Shown in pieces: positions 47,090-55,270 of a stretch of DNA of 64,000 nt (its first letter is position 1; each line of letters starts with the position of its first letter). The notes below the pieces were generated by a model. The model ran no database searches, was not told where the DNA came from, and saw only the letters and a list, made by a program, of their open reading frames with translations. Location: assembly GCA_963842155.1 (NCBI GenBank), contig CAWJFP010000036.1:186001-250000 (forward strand). Direction: 5' to 3'. This DNA comes from CAWJFP01 sp963842155 (lineage in GTDB: Bacteria; Pseudomonadota; Alphaproteobacteria; JACZXZ01). Made by a program: the position numbers and the translations under genes.

Positions 47090-48019
47090 ATGGCACCGCG
47101 TCCCTATTGGTCCGGTTATCTACGGCTCTCGCTGGTCTCTTGTCCGATCTTTCTCACGCCTGCGACCAGCGAGCGCGAGACGATCAGATTGCACCAGATC
47201 AATCCCGAGACCGGCAACCGCATACGCTTGCAGCCCATCGACGCCGAGACCGAGGAACCGCTCGACCGCGCCGATCTGGTCAAGGGCTACGAGGTCGAGA
47301 AGGGGGAATACGTCATCCTCGACAAGGAGGAGCTCGAGGCGCTCAAGATCGAATCCTCGCGCGTGCTCGACATCACCGAGTTCGTCGATGCCGCCGGCAT
47401 CGACACCCTTTATTTCCATACGCCCTATTTCGTCTACCCCGAAGGGAGAAGCGCGGAGGAGGCCTATAGGGTCATCGCGGAAGCGATCGGGCGAAAGAAG
47501 AAGGTGGCGCTCGGCCGCGTGACCTTCGCGACGCGCGAGCACCCGGTGGCGCTCGCGCCGTACGAGAACGGCCTGTTGCTATCGACCCTGCTCACCCAGC
47601 AGGAGGTGCGGGAAGCGGCGTTCGATCTGCCCGAGCGGGTCAACGAGGAGATGGTCGATCTGGCCGAGACCATCATCGATCGCATGCCGGGCAAATGGGA
47701 GCCGTCGAAATTCCACGACCGCTACCAGGACGCGCTGCGCGAGCTCATCGCGAGCAAGTCGAAGGGATCGAAGCCCAAGCCGGCGGCGCGACGCTTCGAG
47801 CCGCAGGCCAATGTGGTCGATCTCATGGCGGTCCTGAAGCGAAGCCTGGCTCAGACCGCCGAGCGCAAGGGCGCGCCCAACGCGAAGCAACGCAAGCGTC
47901 CGGCGAAAGCACCGAGCAAGCAGCGGAATATGCTGCTGCCGGTCGCCGGAGGCCGCGATGCGAAGCCGAGCGCCGCCGCGGCGGCGCAACGCAAGCCCTT
48001 GCGGCGCAAGCGGGCCTGA
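47090..48019 (+). CDS. ku: Ku homologue (non-homologous end joining)
   Basis: 309 residues from the ATG at 47090 (MAPRPYWSGYLRLSLVS). The Ku core includes FLTPATSERETIRLHQI, DLVKGYEVEKGEYVIL and VDAAGIDTLYFHTPYFVYP. The last 80 residues are lysine/arginine/alanine-rich (RKGAPNAKQRKRPAKAP), as in bacterial Kus with extended basic tails. Ku bridges DNA ends for LigD. No ligD is in this window, and alphaproteobacteria often have several ku/ligD copies elsewhere. Confidence 0.93.
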   Translation: MAPRPYWSGYLRLSLVSCPIFLTPATSERETIRLHQINPETGNRIRLQPIDAETEEPLDRADLVKGYEVEKGEYVILDKEELEALKIESSRVLDITEFVDAAGIDTLYFHTPYFVYPEGRSAEEAYRVIAEAIGRKKKVALGRVTFATREHPVALAPYENGLLLSTLLTQQEVREAAFDLPERVNEEMVDLAETIIDRMPGKWEPSKFHDRYQDALRELIASKSKGSKPKPAARRFEPQANVVDLMAVLKRSLAQTAERKGAPNAKQRKRPAKAPSKQRNMLLPVAGGRDAKPSAAAAAQRKPLRRKRA

Positions 48020-48020
48020 G

Positions 48021-48042
48021 GCTTTTGGCGGGTCGCGATGCC
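48021..48042. repeat. Partial copy of the island repeat (copy C)
   Basis: GCTTTTGGCGGGTCGCGA, right after the ku stop, matches the start of copy B at about 50089-50106 except for one base. The homology then fades. It may mark the left border of the mobile-looking segment. Confidence 0.45.
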
Positions 48043-48141
48043 CCGACCCTTCATACTGTCGTCATCGAAGTACGTCATAAGCTACTGGCGGCGTCATCTC
48101 GTTATCGGTTCATCAGCCGAGGCGCTATTGTCGGTGCTAAC

Positions 48142-49191
48142 TTACCGGTTGGCCCATTGATCAAATTTTTCGAACCACACGGCATCCCAGAGCACGTTAA
48201 AGTTCTCAAAGAACCAACCTGTCCATTCGCGAGGAGACGGATTGACCAGTCGCATCTTCGGTTCGATGTCGGCGGCCCTTGAGACTACCTTTGTCGCCAG
48301 CTGGGCAATACTCGCTATTTTCTCTCCTCCCAAGATCTCGGCGTGATCCCACCAACGCCAACCACCGGCATGGGCGCCGAAATTGTTGCGAAGAAAATAT
48401 GCCCATTCAGCTAAGTCAGCGTACTTGGTGGTAAGCCGAAGCTGTTTGCAGATTTGCGGACGGGGCGGACCGTCACTCAGGTAGCCGCGAGTTCTCAGGA
48501 AGCTTTCTACAGACTGCAACACACAGTCGAACGCCACGAGTGCCTCCAAATCGAAGCCATGGGCCAGCAAGTTCTGGGCGCGCAAGTAGTGGAACACGGC
48601 CTCATGTATGGACGGATCAAGTGTGTTCCTGCGAATCCACTTTGATGTCGCCGCCGGCTCTGTGGCAAGGCGGCCGGGCTGCCCCCACTCCCTGAAAGCG
48701 AATTCTTTGGCGGTCTCAAGTGCCCGTTTTCTCGTGGTCATTGGCATCAATGGCCCGTACCTTTGCATTAGCACGCTAGACCCGAATGGATGCAATATCC
48801 TTTTGTGCTTCTCCCACACGATCATCAAAACGCGCGCGACATCTGAACGATGTATATATTGGCGCGCGTAGTGCAAAAACCATGACAGAATCTGGTAGAC
48901 TTCTTCATCTTTGAACACGTCGCGCCAGCCGAAGTCCCAACCTGGGACGATGCTCGACACGGCCAAGCTGGCACTACAGGGAAAGGACCAATAGCGACGC
49001 TTGCCGCTAATGCCGATTGGCAATCCCTGGCTGTCATCCAACGAGACCGTTATGACCTCAAACCAATCAGTTCGCTTTGGAAGTTCCGCAGCAAGAGAGT
49101 CGATGCTACGCAAGAGTTGGGGCCGGATGCTCTTAAGGTGCTTCGTAGAGTTCGCACCAATTCGCGACGCGTGTTTTCGCGCCGACGACAA
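48142..49191 (-). CDS. Unknown protein with a HEPN-like C-terminal motif
   Basis: 349 residues, no family recognised for the N-terminal half (VSSIVPGWDFGWRDVF, VYQILSWFLHYARQY). Residues about 215-280 read FDCVLQSVESFLRTRGYLS, then LAEWAYFLRNNFGAHAGG. This gives R268-x5-H274, the Rx4-6H signature of HEPN ribonuclease or antiviral domains in its usual RNxxGAH setting. It is less GC-rich than the chromosome. It lies between repeat copies C and A and is divergent from the second HEPN-like gene. Confidence 0.55.
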   Translation of the reverse strand: MSSARKHASRIGANSTKHLKSIRPQLLRSIDSLAAELPKRTDWFEVITVSLDDSQGLPIGISGKRRYWSFPCSASLAVSSIVPGWDFGWRDVFKDEEVYQILSWFLHYARQYIHRSDVARVLMIVWEKHKRILHPFGSSVLMQRYGPLMPMTTRKRALETAKEFAFREWGQPGRLATEPAATSKWIRRNTLDPSIHEAVFHYLRAQNLLAHGFDLEALVAFDCVLQSVESFLRTRGYLSDGPPRPQICKQLRLTTKYADLAEWAYFLRNNFGAHAGGWRWWDHAEILGGEKIASIAQLATKVVSRAADIEPKMRLVNPSPREWTGWFFENFNVLWDAVWFEKFDQWANR

Positions 49192-49310
49192 GTTGCCTCG
49201 GAACTGATGGGATCTTTTTGGAAGGGCCCATCGTCGTCGTGCCAGATCCTATCCTTGAAGTTTCTTAACACTACGTCGCCAGCAGCGGGCGAATGGTTGC
49301 GAACGTCGCG

Positions 49311-49360
49311 TTTGGCGGGCCACGACCGACGATGATGAGCACTATGTCTACGCCGTAGCC
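49311..49360. repeat. Structured direct repeat (copy A)
   Basis: TTTGGCGGGCC-(A)-CGACCGACGAT, an 8-base variable part, then CTATGTCTACGCCGTAGCC. The end folds as CTATG...CGTAG. About three quarters of the bases match copy B 780 bases to the right. The differences in the stem preserve pairing (G-T wobble in place of A-T), which hints that the structure matters. Confidence 0.6.
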
Positions 49361-49391
49361 CTATGATAGCCTGTTCGTTAAAGCGCGGAAC

Positions 49392-50015
49392 ATGGTGATA
49401 ACTAATGAAACCTGGAGAGAACCGTTGAAGGACGCGGATAGCATCAGAAGGTTCCAAGTCGACTTCGACAAATTGCCCGTGCAATTTCCAACGCATCTTC
49501 ATCCGGCCGAGTTTTGGGAGGCGCTGGGGCGCGTGGTGGCGACCTTCGGCTTTCTGGAGGAAACGCTAGGAAAAGCGATCTTCTCCTTTACCGCAACGCG
49601 GCAGTATCCCGAGATGGAAATCCAAGCCGCCTACGAGAGATGGCTGCCGACCTTGCAGCGCGCGCTTTCCGATCCACTGGGCGGCCTCATCGACAGCTAT
49701 GGAAAAGCAGTACGCGAAAATCCGAAAGCCACAATCAGCAACCTCGATGACCTCACTGACCACCTGCGGAAAGCGTCTACTATCCGCAATGTCCTGTGCC
49801 ACGGATCATGGAACCGCCGCCCAGACAACCAGGGCCGATCGCTGCCGTTTTTCGTCAACAGAAATAGCAAAGTTTTTGAGACGCCAGTTGATTTGGCGTA
49901 TCTGAATCAGGTGCAGCGGCACGCAACCGAGCTTGCCTGTGCTGTGATTAGCACGGTTACACAAATGGGGTACCAATTTCCTGGATCAACAGGGCCCGGA
50001 GAACCAATCTGGTAA
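49392..50015 (+). CDS. HEPN-like small protein
   Basis: 207 residues, mostly helical (LGRVVATFGFLEETLGKAIFSF, TISNLDDLTDHLRKASTIRNVLCHG). R132-N-V-L-C-H137 is an exact Rx4H HEPN motif. HEPN domains with it are commonly RNases in toxin-antitoxin and anti-phage systems. No nucleotidyltransferase (MNT) partner is adjacent. The gene is bracketed by the two direct repeat copies A and B, like a small cassette. Function is inferred only from the motif and setting. Confidence 0.6.
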   Translation: MVITNETWREPLKDADSIRRFQVDFDKLPVQFPTHLHPAEFWEALGRVVATFGFLEETLGKAIFSFTATRQYPEMEIQAAYERWLPTLQRALSDPLGGLIDSYGKAVRENPKATISNLDDLTDHLRKASTIRNVLCHGSWNRRPDNQGRSLPFFVNRNSKVFETPVDLAYLNQVQRHATELACAVISTVTQMGYQFPGSTGPGEPIW

Positions 50016-50091
50016 TTGCAACCCGGAAGACGGTGCCCTTGGTTGTTTGCGCTCGGCGCGAAATTTTTGTTTGAGCGTGCAACCGGCGGCT

Positions 50092-50141
50092 TTTGGCGGG
50101 CCGCGACCGACGATAAGGGGGGCTATGTCCACGCCATAGCC
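50092..50141. repeat. Structured direct repeat (copy B)
   Basis: TTTGGCGGGCC-(G)-CGACCGACGAT, a variable 8 bases, then a perfect inverted repeat GGCTATG (50121-50127) and CATAGCC (50135-50141) around a 7-base loop. It lies about 75 bases after the HEPN-like gene, in the same orientation as copy A. Confidence 0.65.
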
Positions 50142-50157
50142 TTCTGACCAAGTTTCT

Positions 50158-51240
50158 TCACAGGCAGCCGTGCAATACCCCCGGCATTTTCTTCGCACCA
50201 TCACCGACACGCATTCCCCGAAAGCCCCAATAGGCCGGCGCATCCCGAGCAAATTGAAACGTGACCCCTACTTCATGGGCGGCTTCGACGCCGTACAGAA
50301 TGTCGCGTGGCAGGACGAATGTCACAAAGACACTCCCATTGTGAAGGACTGGCGTCCCATCCAGATAGTTCTCGATAGGATATTCTTTATCATCCGCAAC
50401 AAGAGAAACGGCGCCTGTCGGAGGGAGCGGGCCGTTAGCGACTGGGTTCAACACAACTGTGAGGAGCGCCCCCTTGGTTGAGCAAGCCAGGATAAATTTG
50501 TTTACGCCAAACGCAGTGTCTCGCTGCCCCTTGAGGTAGATCACTCCGTTTACGCTTTCCACGCTCCAAACTGTAGGCGACTGACCATTGTTGACGACGT
50601 TGAGGCGTATCAGTTCCTTCTCCGGTATCAAGGTGATGTCGTCTCTTCCCGCAACCGTCATCTCGGAGAACAGCTCTGGATCAACGCCCATGTCGCGGAT
50701 GTACTGAATAATCGCGGCTGAGATCATCTGCGCGACATCGCTGTCCTGCCCGGTTGACTTTGCGAAGTAGAACCGATGGACCCCGTAGATCGATCCGCTT
50801 CTTAGAAACCTCCACCTGCCCCCGAGAAAAGCCAAGGTGCACGCGCTGAAACACTGCCCAGAACTCGAGGTGGTCTTGTCGGTGGGGTCAGATTGTCCGA
50901 CTTCTGTATCGAATCCCGAGGCGCGAAAAACTTGGCCCAATTTCATACCCGCCATTAAACTGCCGCCCGGCGAGCTTATTTCCACCGTAGATCCGGCCGG
51001 TATGTTGTACTTCTTGATTAAACCTTGCACGCGTTCCGGCGCACCATTGTCGATCGTACCGGTTGCGTAAATTGTCCAAGCAGAGTCGCCGGTAACTGCC
51101 GCCACTAGTCGATCTGGCGGCCGCAAATCGAACTTCATTGCCTCGGAACTCGGTGCTGCTGCAAACGCGGGGACAGTAGCGCTGCTGAAAAGCGCGCAAA
51201 ACAGACCAACGATTGCGACAGAGCGTATGTTCGGACGCAT
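50158..51240 (-). CDS. Predicted periplasmic ClpP-like (COG3904-type) protein
   Basis: 360 residues from the ATG at 51240, preceded by GGGAGA. The signal peptide is about residues 1-27 (SVAIVGLFCALFSSATVPAFAAA). The crotonase/ClpP-like core has VEISSPGGSLMAGMKLGQVF, then CFSACTLAFLGGRWRFL and YGVHRFYF. These fit an oxyanion strand, a nucleophile Ser between cysteines, and His, as in COG3904 predicted periplasmic proteins. The C-terminal 150 residues are beta-rich and unassigned. It lies in the accessory segment with no obvious partner. Confidence 0.65.
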   Translation of the reverse strand: MRPNIRSVAIVGLFCALFSSATVPAFAAAPSSEAMKFDLRPPDRLVAAVTGDSAWTIYATGTIDNGAPERVQGLIKKYNIPAGSTVEISSPGGSLMAGMKLGQVFRASGFDTEVGQSDPTDKTTSSSGQCFSACTLAFLGGRWRFLRSGSIYGVHRFYFAKSTGQDSDVAQMISAAIIQYIRDMGVDPELFSEMTVAGRDDITLIPEKELIRLNVVNNGQSPTVWSVESVNGVIYLKGQRDTAFGVNKFILACSTKGALLTVVLNPVANGPLPPTGAVSLVADDKEYPIENYLDGTPVLHNGSVFVTFVLPRDILYGVEAAHEVGVTFQFARDAPAYWGFRGMRVGDGAKKMPGVLHGCL

Positions 51241-51265
51241 CCGATTATCTCCCACGTGCGAGCCC

Positions 51266-51862
51266 TTACTTATGCGAAATCGCTGCGGTAGCCTCTTCGA
51301 TTCTTCTCAGCAATTCTACATCTCGATCGTCATGTGAAGCGACGCCAGTTCGCAACCTCGGGAGCACGCTTCGCGCATATTTGCACGCCTCTAGGAATGC
51401 GGCGGCCGTCTCCAGCACGACATTGGGGCTGATGTCGTCTGGCGTCCTGTAACTCGTTATGAGTCGAGCCACGCCATCGCGCGCGACGCCGAGCAATCCA
51501 TAAACTATGACCACATCCATGGCGTCTTTTTCGAGGAGCCCGATCTTGTGCGCGTTCGCCGGATAGACGATCGGGACGTGCATTTGCGACAGGCTTTCCA
51601 GCATCCTGGCGGTAATTGGCCCGTCCGTCTTGCTGCCCAGTTTTGTGAGGGAACCATACACGCCGAGCGCTCCGGGAACGAGTTGACGAAGCTCCACCGC
51701 GAGCGACTTGCGCAGCGCGTCCAGCTCGCGATCGACCTTCCGTCGCTCGACCTTCAGCGTGACGATAACGGTTATGATTGCCGCAACCAACGCGATCAAT
51801 CCGGCGAGCAGGGTCTGCCAGTGATCAATGAAGTCGACGAAGGTTGTGTAGTGCCACGGCAC
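51266..51862 (-). CDS. Single-pass membrane protein of unknown function
   Basis: 198 residues from a GTG at 51862. One transmembrane helix near the N-terminus (LLAGLIALVAAIITVIVTLKV) is followed by a charged coiled stretch (ERRKVDRELDALRKSLAVELRQL) and a helical cytosolic domain. The frame is open upstream to 52126, but that extension has no protein-like character. Such one-helix proteins are frequent in accessory regions. No function can be assigned. Confidence 0.5.
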   Translation of the reverse strand: MPWHYTTFVDFIDHWQTLLAGLIALVAAIITVIVTLKVERRKVDRELDALRKSLAVELRQLVPGALGVYGSLTKLGSKTDGPITARMLESLSQMHVPIVYPANAHKIGLLEKDAMDVVIVYGLLGVARDGVARLITSYRTPDDISPNVVLETAAAFLEACKYARSVLPRLRTGVASHDDRDVELLRRIEEATAAISHK

Positions 51863-52208
51863 GGCGATATCGCCCTCTAAGCTCGGTTCACGCCATAGGT
51901 TCGACCTGAGAGCTGCCGTCCCACGGCTTCGCCGCTGTCGGCAGTTTCGTTCCCTTGCGACAAAGGGACTATGTAGCATGACGCGGGAAAGCACCGCTCG
52001 GGTTTGGACGGCAAGGTAAAAGCGCCCGCCATCGGTTGGGCGCATGTGGTTGGACAGATTGGGATTTTCCGACTCCCGTTGAACGCCCCCTGCTGGCGCT
52101 TCGAGCCGAAAGCTCAATGATATCAAGGTTCCGAGCGCCAGCCACCCTGCCCGCAGCCGCCGAATGCCCTCCCTTGTTTATGTTGCTTCAGTATGATAAC
52201 TATATGCC
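51863..52208. other. Intergenic region before the toxin-antitoxin pair
   Basis: 346 bases with no convincing gene. The minus-strand frame of the previous gene extends through most of it without protein character. The last 60 bases before the GTG at 52209 are AT-rich (TTGTTTATG...TATGATAACTAT) and probably hold the promoter of the toxin-antitoxin operon. Confidence 0.5.
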
Positions 52209-52565
52209 GTGACGGAGCCGCGCGACCCGACCCTCGATGTGCTTCTCGATCTCGACGGGCAGGTGCTCGTCGTGGACCCGGAGGGCGGGCACTGGGTGCG
52301 GTTCGTGGTGACACGGGTGGCGGCATCTCCGGAGAAGCCGCACGGCCTGGATTATTCGCTGACGCTGCACGGCCCGGATGGCGAGCGGCTGGTTGGCTTC
52401 GACAATGCCCATCCCGTCGCGAGGCAGAAGCGCGGCGGGCCGCAGGACCATCGCCACCGGCTGCGGACGATCAGGGCTTACGACTACCGAGATGCGGCGA
52501 CGCTGCTCGGCGATTTCTGGACGACGGTGGACGCGGTATTGCGCAAGAGAGGAGTGATCCCATGA
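52209..52565 (+). CDS. tumE: TumE-like toxin (DUF6516)
   Basis: 118 residues from a GTG. The compact alpha/beta protein has LDGQVLVVDPEGGHWVRFVVTRV, then LDYSLTLHGPDGERLVGFDNAH and HRHRLRTIRAYDYRDAATLLGDFW. These match TumE family proteins (DUF6516), toxin partners of HVO_A0114-type DNA-binding antitoxins. The stop overlaps the antitoxin ATG by 4 bases. The assignment rests on recognised pattern plus operon layout. Confidence 0.7.
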   Translation: MTEPRDPTLDVLLDLDGQVLVVDPEGGHWVRFVVTRVAASPEKPHGLDYSLTLHGPDGERLVGFDNAHPVARQKRGGPQDHRHRLRTIRAYDYRDAATLLGDFWTTVDAVLRKRGVIP

Positions 52566-52939
52566 CCACTTTGAAGGTCGGCATCGCCAGCTACGAGGAC
52601 ATGAAGGCCCGCACCATGGCCGTGGCACGCGGCGAGCGTCGCGTCAAATCGGACGAGCCGAAGGTCTGGTTCACCTCGACGAAGTCTTTCGCCAAAGTCC
52701 TGTCGGCCGGCAATCGCGACTTGCTGCGCGTCATTGCCGAGAAAGCGCCTGGCTCGCTGGACGAACTGGCCCGCATCACCGGCAAGGCGAAGTCCAACCT
52801 GTCACGGACATTGCGGACGATGGAAGGCTACGGCCTCGTTCGCCTCGAACGCGGCGAGCGCGGACGCATCACGCCCAAGGTGATGCACGACCGCGTGGAG
52901 CTGGACTTACCGCTCACCCTCGCGCGCAAGGCGAGCTGA
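52562..52939 (+). CDS. tumA: TumA-like antitoxin, winged HTH
   Basis: 125 residues. A winged helix spans about residues 55-115: NRDLLRVIAEKAPGSLDELARITGKAKSNLSRTLRTMEGYGLVRLERGERG. This is the HVO_A0114/MarR-like DNA-binding domain found in TumA antitoxins. Such proteins typically repress their own operon. It is coupled to the upstream toxin by an ATGA overlap, the toxin-first order usual for this system. Confidence 0.72.
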   Translation: MTTLKVGIASYEDMKARTMAVARGERRVKSDEPKVWFTSTKSFAKVLSAGNRDLLRVIAEKAPGSLDELARITGKAKSNLSRTLRTMEGYGLVRLERGERGRITPKVMHDRVELDLPLTLARKAS

Positions 52940-53190
52940 GCCATGACCGCTTGGGCGCGAGCAGGCCGGACCACCGCCAGCCCGTCAAGGCTGGCGCTAT
53001 CGCGCCACCGCTTCGCGGCTCGCGGCCTTGACCGCCTGTCGCCGGCCCGGCAGGGGCTTGCCATGCGATCAAGCCTCAAAGTGAGCGGGACCGCTCCCCT
53101 TGCGACCGACGAATCGAAACGGTTGTCGCGAATGCCGTGGCGTAGACATAGGTCGTTCTGCTCCGGCGGCGTTTGCGCGATCCTGCCTGC

Positions 53191-53427
53191 ATGTCCCGGC
53201 ACCGCCCTTCTTTGCGCGACCGCGCCGCATTCGGCGACCTGCCGCCCGACCTTTATGTCGTGCCCGGCCCCTGGCCGCGCATCGGCCGCCCCGTCAAACA
53301 CGACGTTGAAACGTGGCGCGTCGTGGACGATTGGCCCGCGCGCGTGCCGGTCGCTGATGCCGAGATCGACGTATTCGAGGCGTGGTTCGGTGATCTTTTC
53401 GACGAACTATTCGGGCCTTGCCGATGA
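53191..53427 (+). CDS. Small unknown protein before the recombinase gene
   Basis: 78 residues. The middle DLYVVPGPWPRIGRPVKHDVETWRVV and the acidic tail EIDVFEAWFGDLFDELFG are protein-like. It ends 18 bases before the recombinase ATG, so the two are probably co-transcribed. Small proteins in this position often accompany large serine recombinases, but no function is known to me. The 250 bases between tumA and this gene hold no convincing gene. Confidence 0.5.
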   Translation: MSRHRPSLRDRAAFGDLPPDLYVVPGPWPRIGRPVKHDVETWRVVDDWPARVPVADAEIDVFEAWFGDLFDELFGPCR

Positions 53428-53445
53428 CGTAAGGAGACGCTTGCC

Positions 53446-55143
53446 ATGACCGTGCCATTGCGCGCCGCCCTCTATCTGCGCGTCTCGACGCCGAGGCAGG
53501 CCGAGCATGATGTCTCGATCCCGGACCAGAAACGGCAGGGCGAGACTTACTGCCAATCGCGCGGCTACCAGCTCGTGGAGACTTATGTCGAGCCGGGCGC
53601 ATCGGCCACCAACGACCGCCGGCCCGAGTTCCAGCGCATGATCGAAGCCGGCACAAGCAAGCCCGCGCCGTTCGACGTGGTTGTCGTCCATTCGTTCAGC
53701 CGCTTCTTCCGCGATCACTTCGAGCTGGAATTCTACGTCCGCAAGCTCGCCAAGAACGGCGTCAAGCTGGTCTCGATCACCCAGGAGATGGGCGACGACC
53801 CGATGCACGTCATGATGCGGCAGATCATGGCGCTGTTCGACGAGTACCAGTCGAAAGAGAACGCCAAGCACGTTCTCCGCGCCTTGAAGGAAAATGCGCG
53901 GCAAGGCTTCTGGAACGGCTCGCTGCCGCCGATCGGCTACCGCGTCGTCGCGGCCGAGCAGCGCGGCGCGAAGGTCAAGAAGAAGCTGGAGATCGACCCG
54001 CTGCACGCCGACACCGTGCGGCTGATCTACCGCCTTGCCCTTGAAGGCGACGGCACCAGCGGCCCCTTGGGCGTGAAAGCGATCACGACCTATCTCAACA
54101 GCCGCCGCATCTTCACCCGCGACGGAGGCCGCTGGGGCATCGGACAGCTGCATCGCATTCTGACCCGAACGACCTATATCGGCCGCCACGAGTTCAACAA
54201 GCGCAGCAAGGCCAAGGAACTGAAACCCGTCAACGAGATCGTGACGGTCGAGGTGCCGCCGCTGATCGACCAAGAGACCTTCGACGCAGTACAAGCGCAT
54301 CTTCGATCGCGCAACCCGAAGGTCACGCCCGCCCGCGTGGTCAGCGGCCCCACCCTCCTTACGGGCATCTGCTTTTGCGCCGACTGCGGGGGCGCAATGA
54401 CGCTCAGGACCGGCAAGGGTGGGCGCTATCGCTACTACACCTGCTCGATCAAGGCCCGGCAGGGTGAGACCGGCTGCAAGGGCCGCTCGATCCCGATGGA
54501 GAAGCTGGACAACCTCGTCGCCGGTCACATCGAAGACCGCCTGCTTGCTCCCGAGAGGTTGGAAGAGGTTCTGGCCTCCGTCCTGGACCGCCGCCAAGAG
54601 CGGACAGAGCGCCGTCGCGAGCATATCGCCGAACTGAACAAGCGCGCCACCGAAGCCGATTTGCGTCTCAAGCGGCTCTATGACGCCATCGAGGCCGGTG
54701 TAGCCGACTTGAGCGACCCAGCCCTGAAAGAGCGTATCGCCGGCCTGACGGCGGTTCGAGATCAGGCCCAAGCCGACGCAGAGCGCGCCCAGGCTATGGC
54801 GGAAAGCTCAGCGCAGCAGGCCGTAACGCCGGCCATGGTCAGGAAATTCGCGACGACCGCACGGGAGCGCATGCGGATCGACGGCGGCGGCTACCGCCGC
54901 GATCACCTTCGCGCTCTTGCGCAGCGGGTCGAGGTCGCGGACGGCGAAGTCCGCATCATGGGGTCGAAAAGCGACTTGCTCAGAACCCTCGCCGCCGCGT
55001 CGGGCGTAAAATCGGCTACGCCCGGCGTTCGCAGTTCTGTTCTGAAGTGGCGGATGGGGTGGGATTCGAACCCACGAGACCCTTGCGGGTCTACCGGTTT
55101 TCAAGACCGGCGCCTTCAACCGCTCGGCCACCCATCCGCTTGA
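53446..55143 (+). CDS. Large serine recombinase (integrase)
   Basis: About 565 residues as read. The resolvase domain starts AALYLRVSTPRQAEHDVSIPDQKRQGE with the nucleophile Ser in RVST. The recombinase domain (PIGYRVV, RLIYRLALEGDGTSGPLGVKAITTYLN) follows, then a zinc ribbon (GICFCADCGGAMTLRTGKGG with YYTCSIKARQGETGCKG) and a coiled coil (RRREHIAELNKRATEADLRLKRL). The last 29 codons (MGWDSNPRDPCGS...) are the tRNA-Ser gene read backwards, so the natural end is probably just before 55048. This points to integration at that tRNA. Confidence 0.9.
   Translation: MTVPLRAALYLRVSTPRQAEHDVSIPDQKRQGETYCQSRGYQLVETYVEPGASATNDRRPEFQRMIEAGTSKPAPFDVVVVHSFSRFFRDHFELEFYVRKLAKNGVKLVSITQEMGDDPMHVMMRQIMALFDEYQSKENAKHVLRALKENARQGFWNGSLPPIGYRVVAAEQRGAKVKKKLEIDPLHADTVRLIYRLALEGDGTSGPLGVKAITTYLNSRRIFTRDGGRWGIGQLHRILTRTTYIGRHEFNKRSKAKELKPVNEIVTVEVPPLIDQETFDAVQAHLRSRNPKVTPARVVSGPTLLTGICFCADCGGAMTLRTGKGGRYRYYTCSIKARQGETGCKGRSIPMEKLDNLVAGHIEDRLLAPERLEEVLASVLDRRQERTERRREHIAELNKRATEADLRLKRLYDAIEAGVADLSDPALKERIAGLTAVRDQAQADAERAQAMAESSAQQAVTPAMVRKFATTARERMRIDGGGYRRDHLRALAQRVEVADGEVRIMGSKSDLLRTLAAASGVKSATPGVRSSVLKWRMGWDSNPRDPCGSTGFQDRRLQPLGHPSA
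55048..55137 (-). tRNA. tRNA-Ser (anticodon UGA)
   Basis: On the minus strand the sequence begins GGATGGGTGGCCGAGCGG, has the anticodon arm CCGGT-CTTGAAA-ACCGG with anticodon TGA, and a long variable arm (GACCCGC...GGGTC) as in class II serine tRNAs. The T arm is GTGGG-TTCGAAT-CCCAC, the acceptor strand CCCATCC, the discriminator G and an encoded CCA at 55048-55050. Its 3' end faces the recombinase gene. Confidence 0.95.
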
Positions 55144-55270
55144 ACGAATAGCGCAAGGGCGCGCGGGCATCCAGCGAGCCGGTCGGCGACTTTGCGGACG
55201 ACGCGGTCGGTGAAAGGGGCGGGAGGGGCTTGCCACCGGCCGCTCGCTGCGCCGAGCCGGAGCGCCGGCG

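Noticed and set aside
49311..50141. Integron attC sites around the HEPN-like gene
   Set aside because: The repeats lack the RYYYAAC/GTTRRRY core pairs, and no tyrosine integron integrase is present.
52943..53449. A 168-codon plus-strand frame between tumA and the recombinase gene
   Set aside because: Low-complexity Arg/Ser/Ala sequence that overlaps the better small gene at 53191 and the recombinase start.
55057..55143. Recombinase C-terminus ending MGWDSNPRDPCGS...
   Set aside because: This is the tRNA-Ser gene translated backwards, so the last codons are not a real domain.
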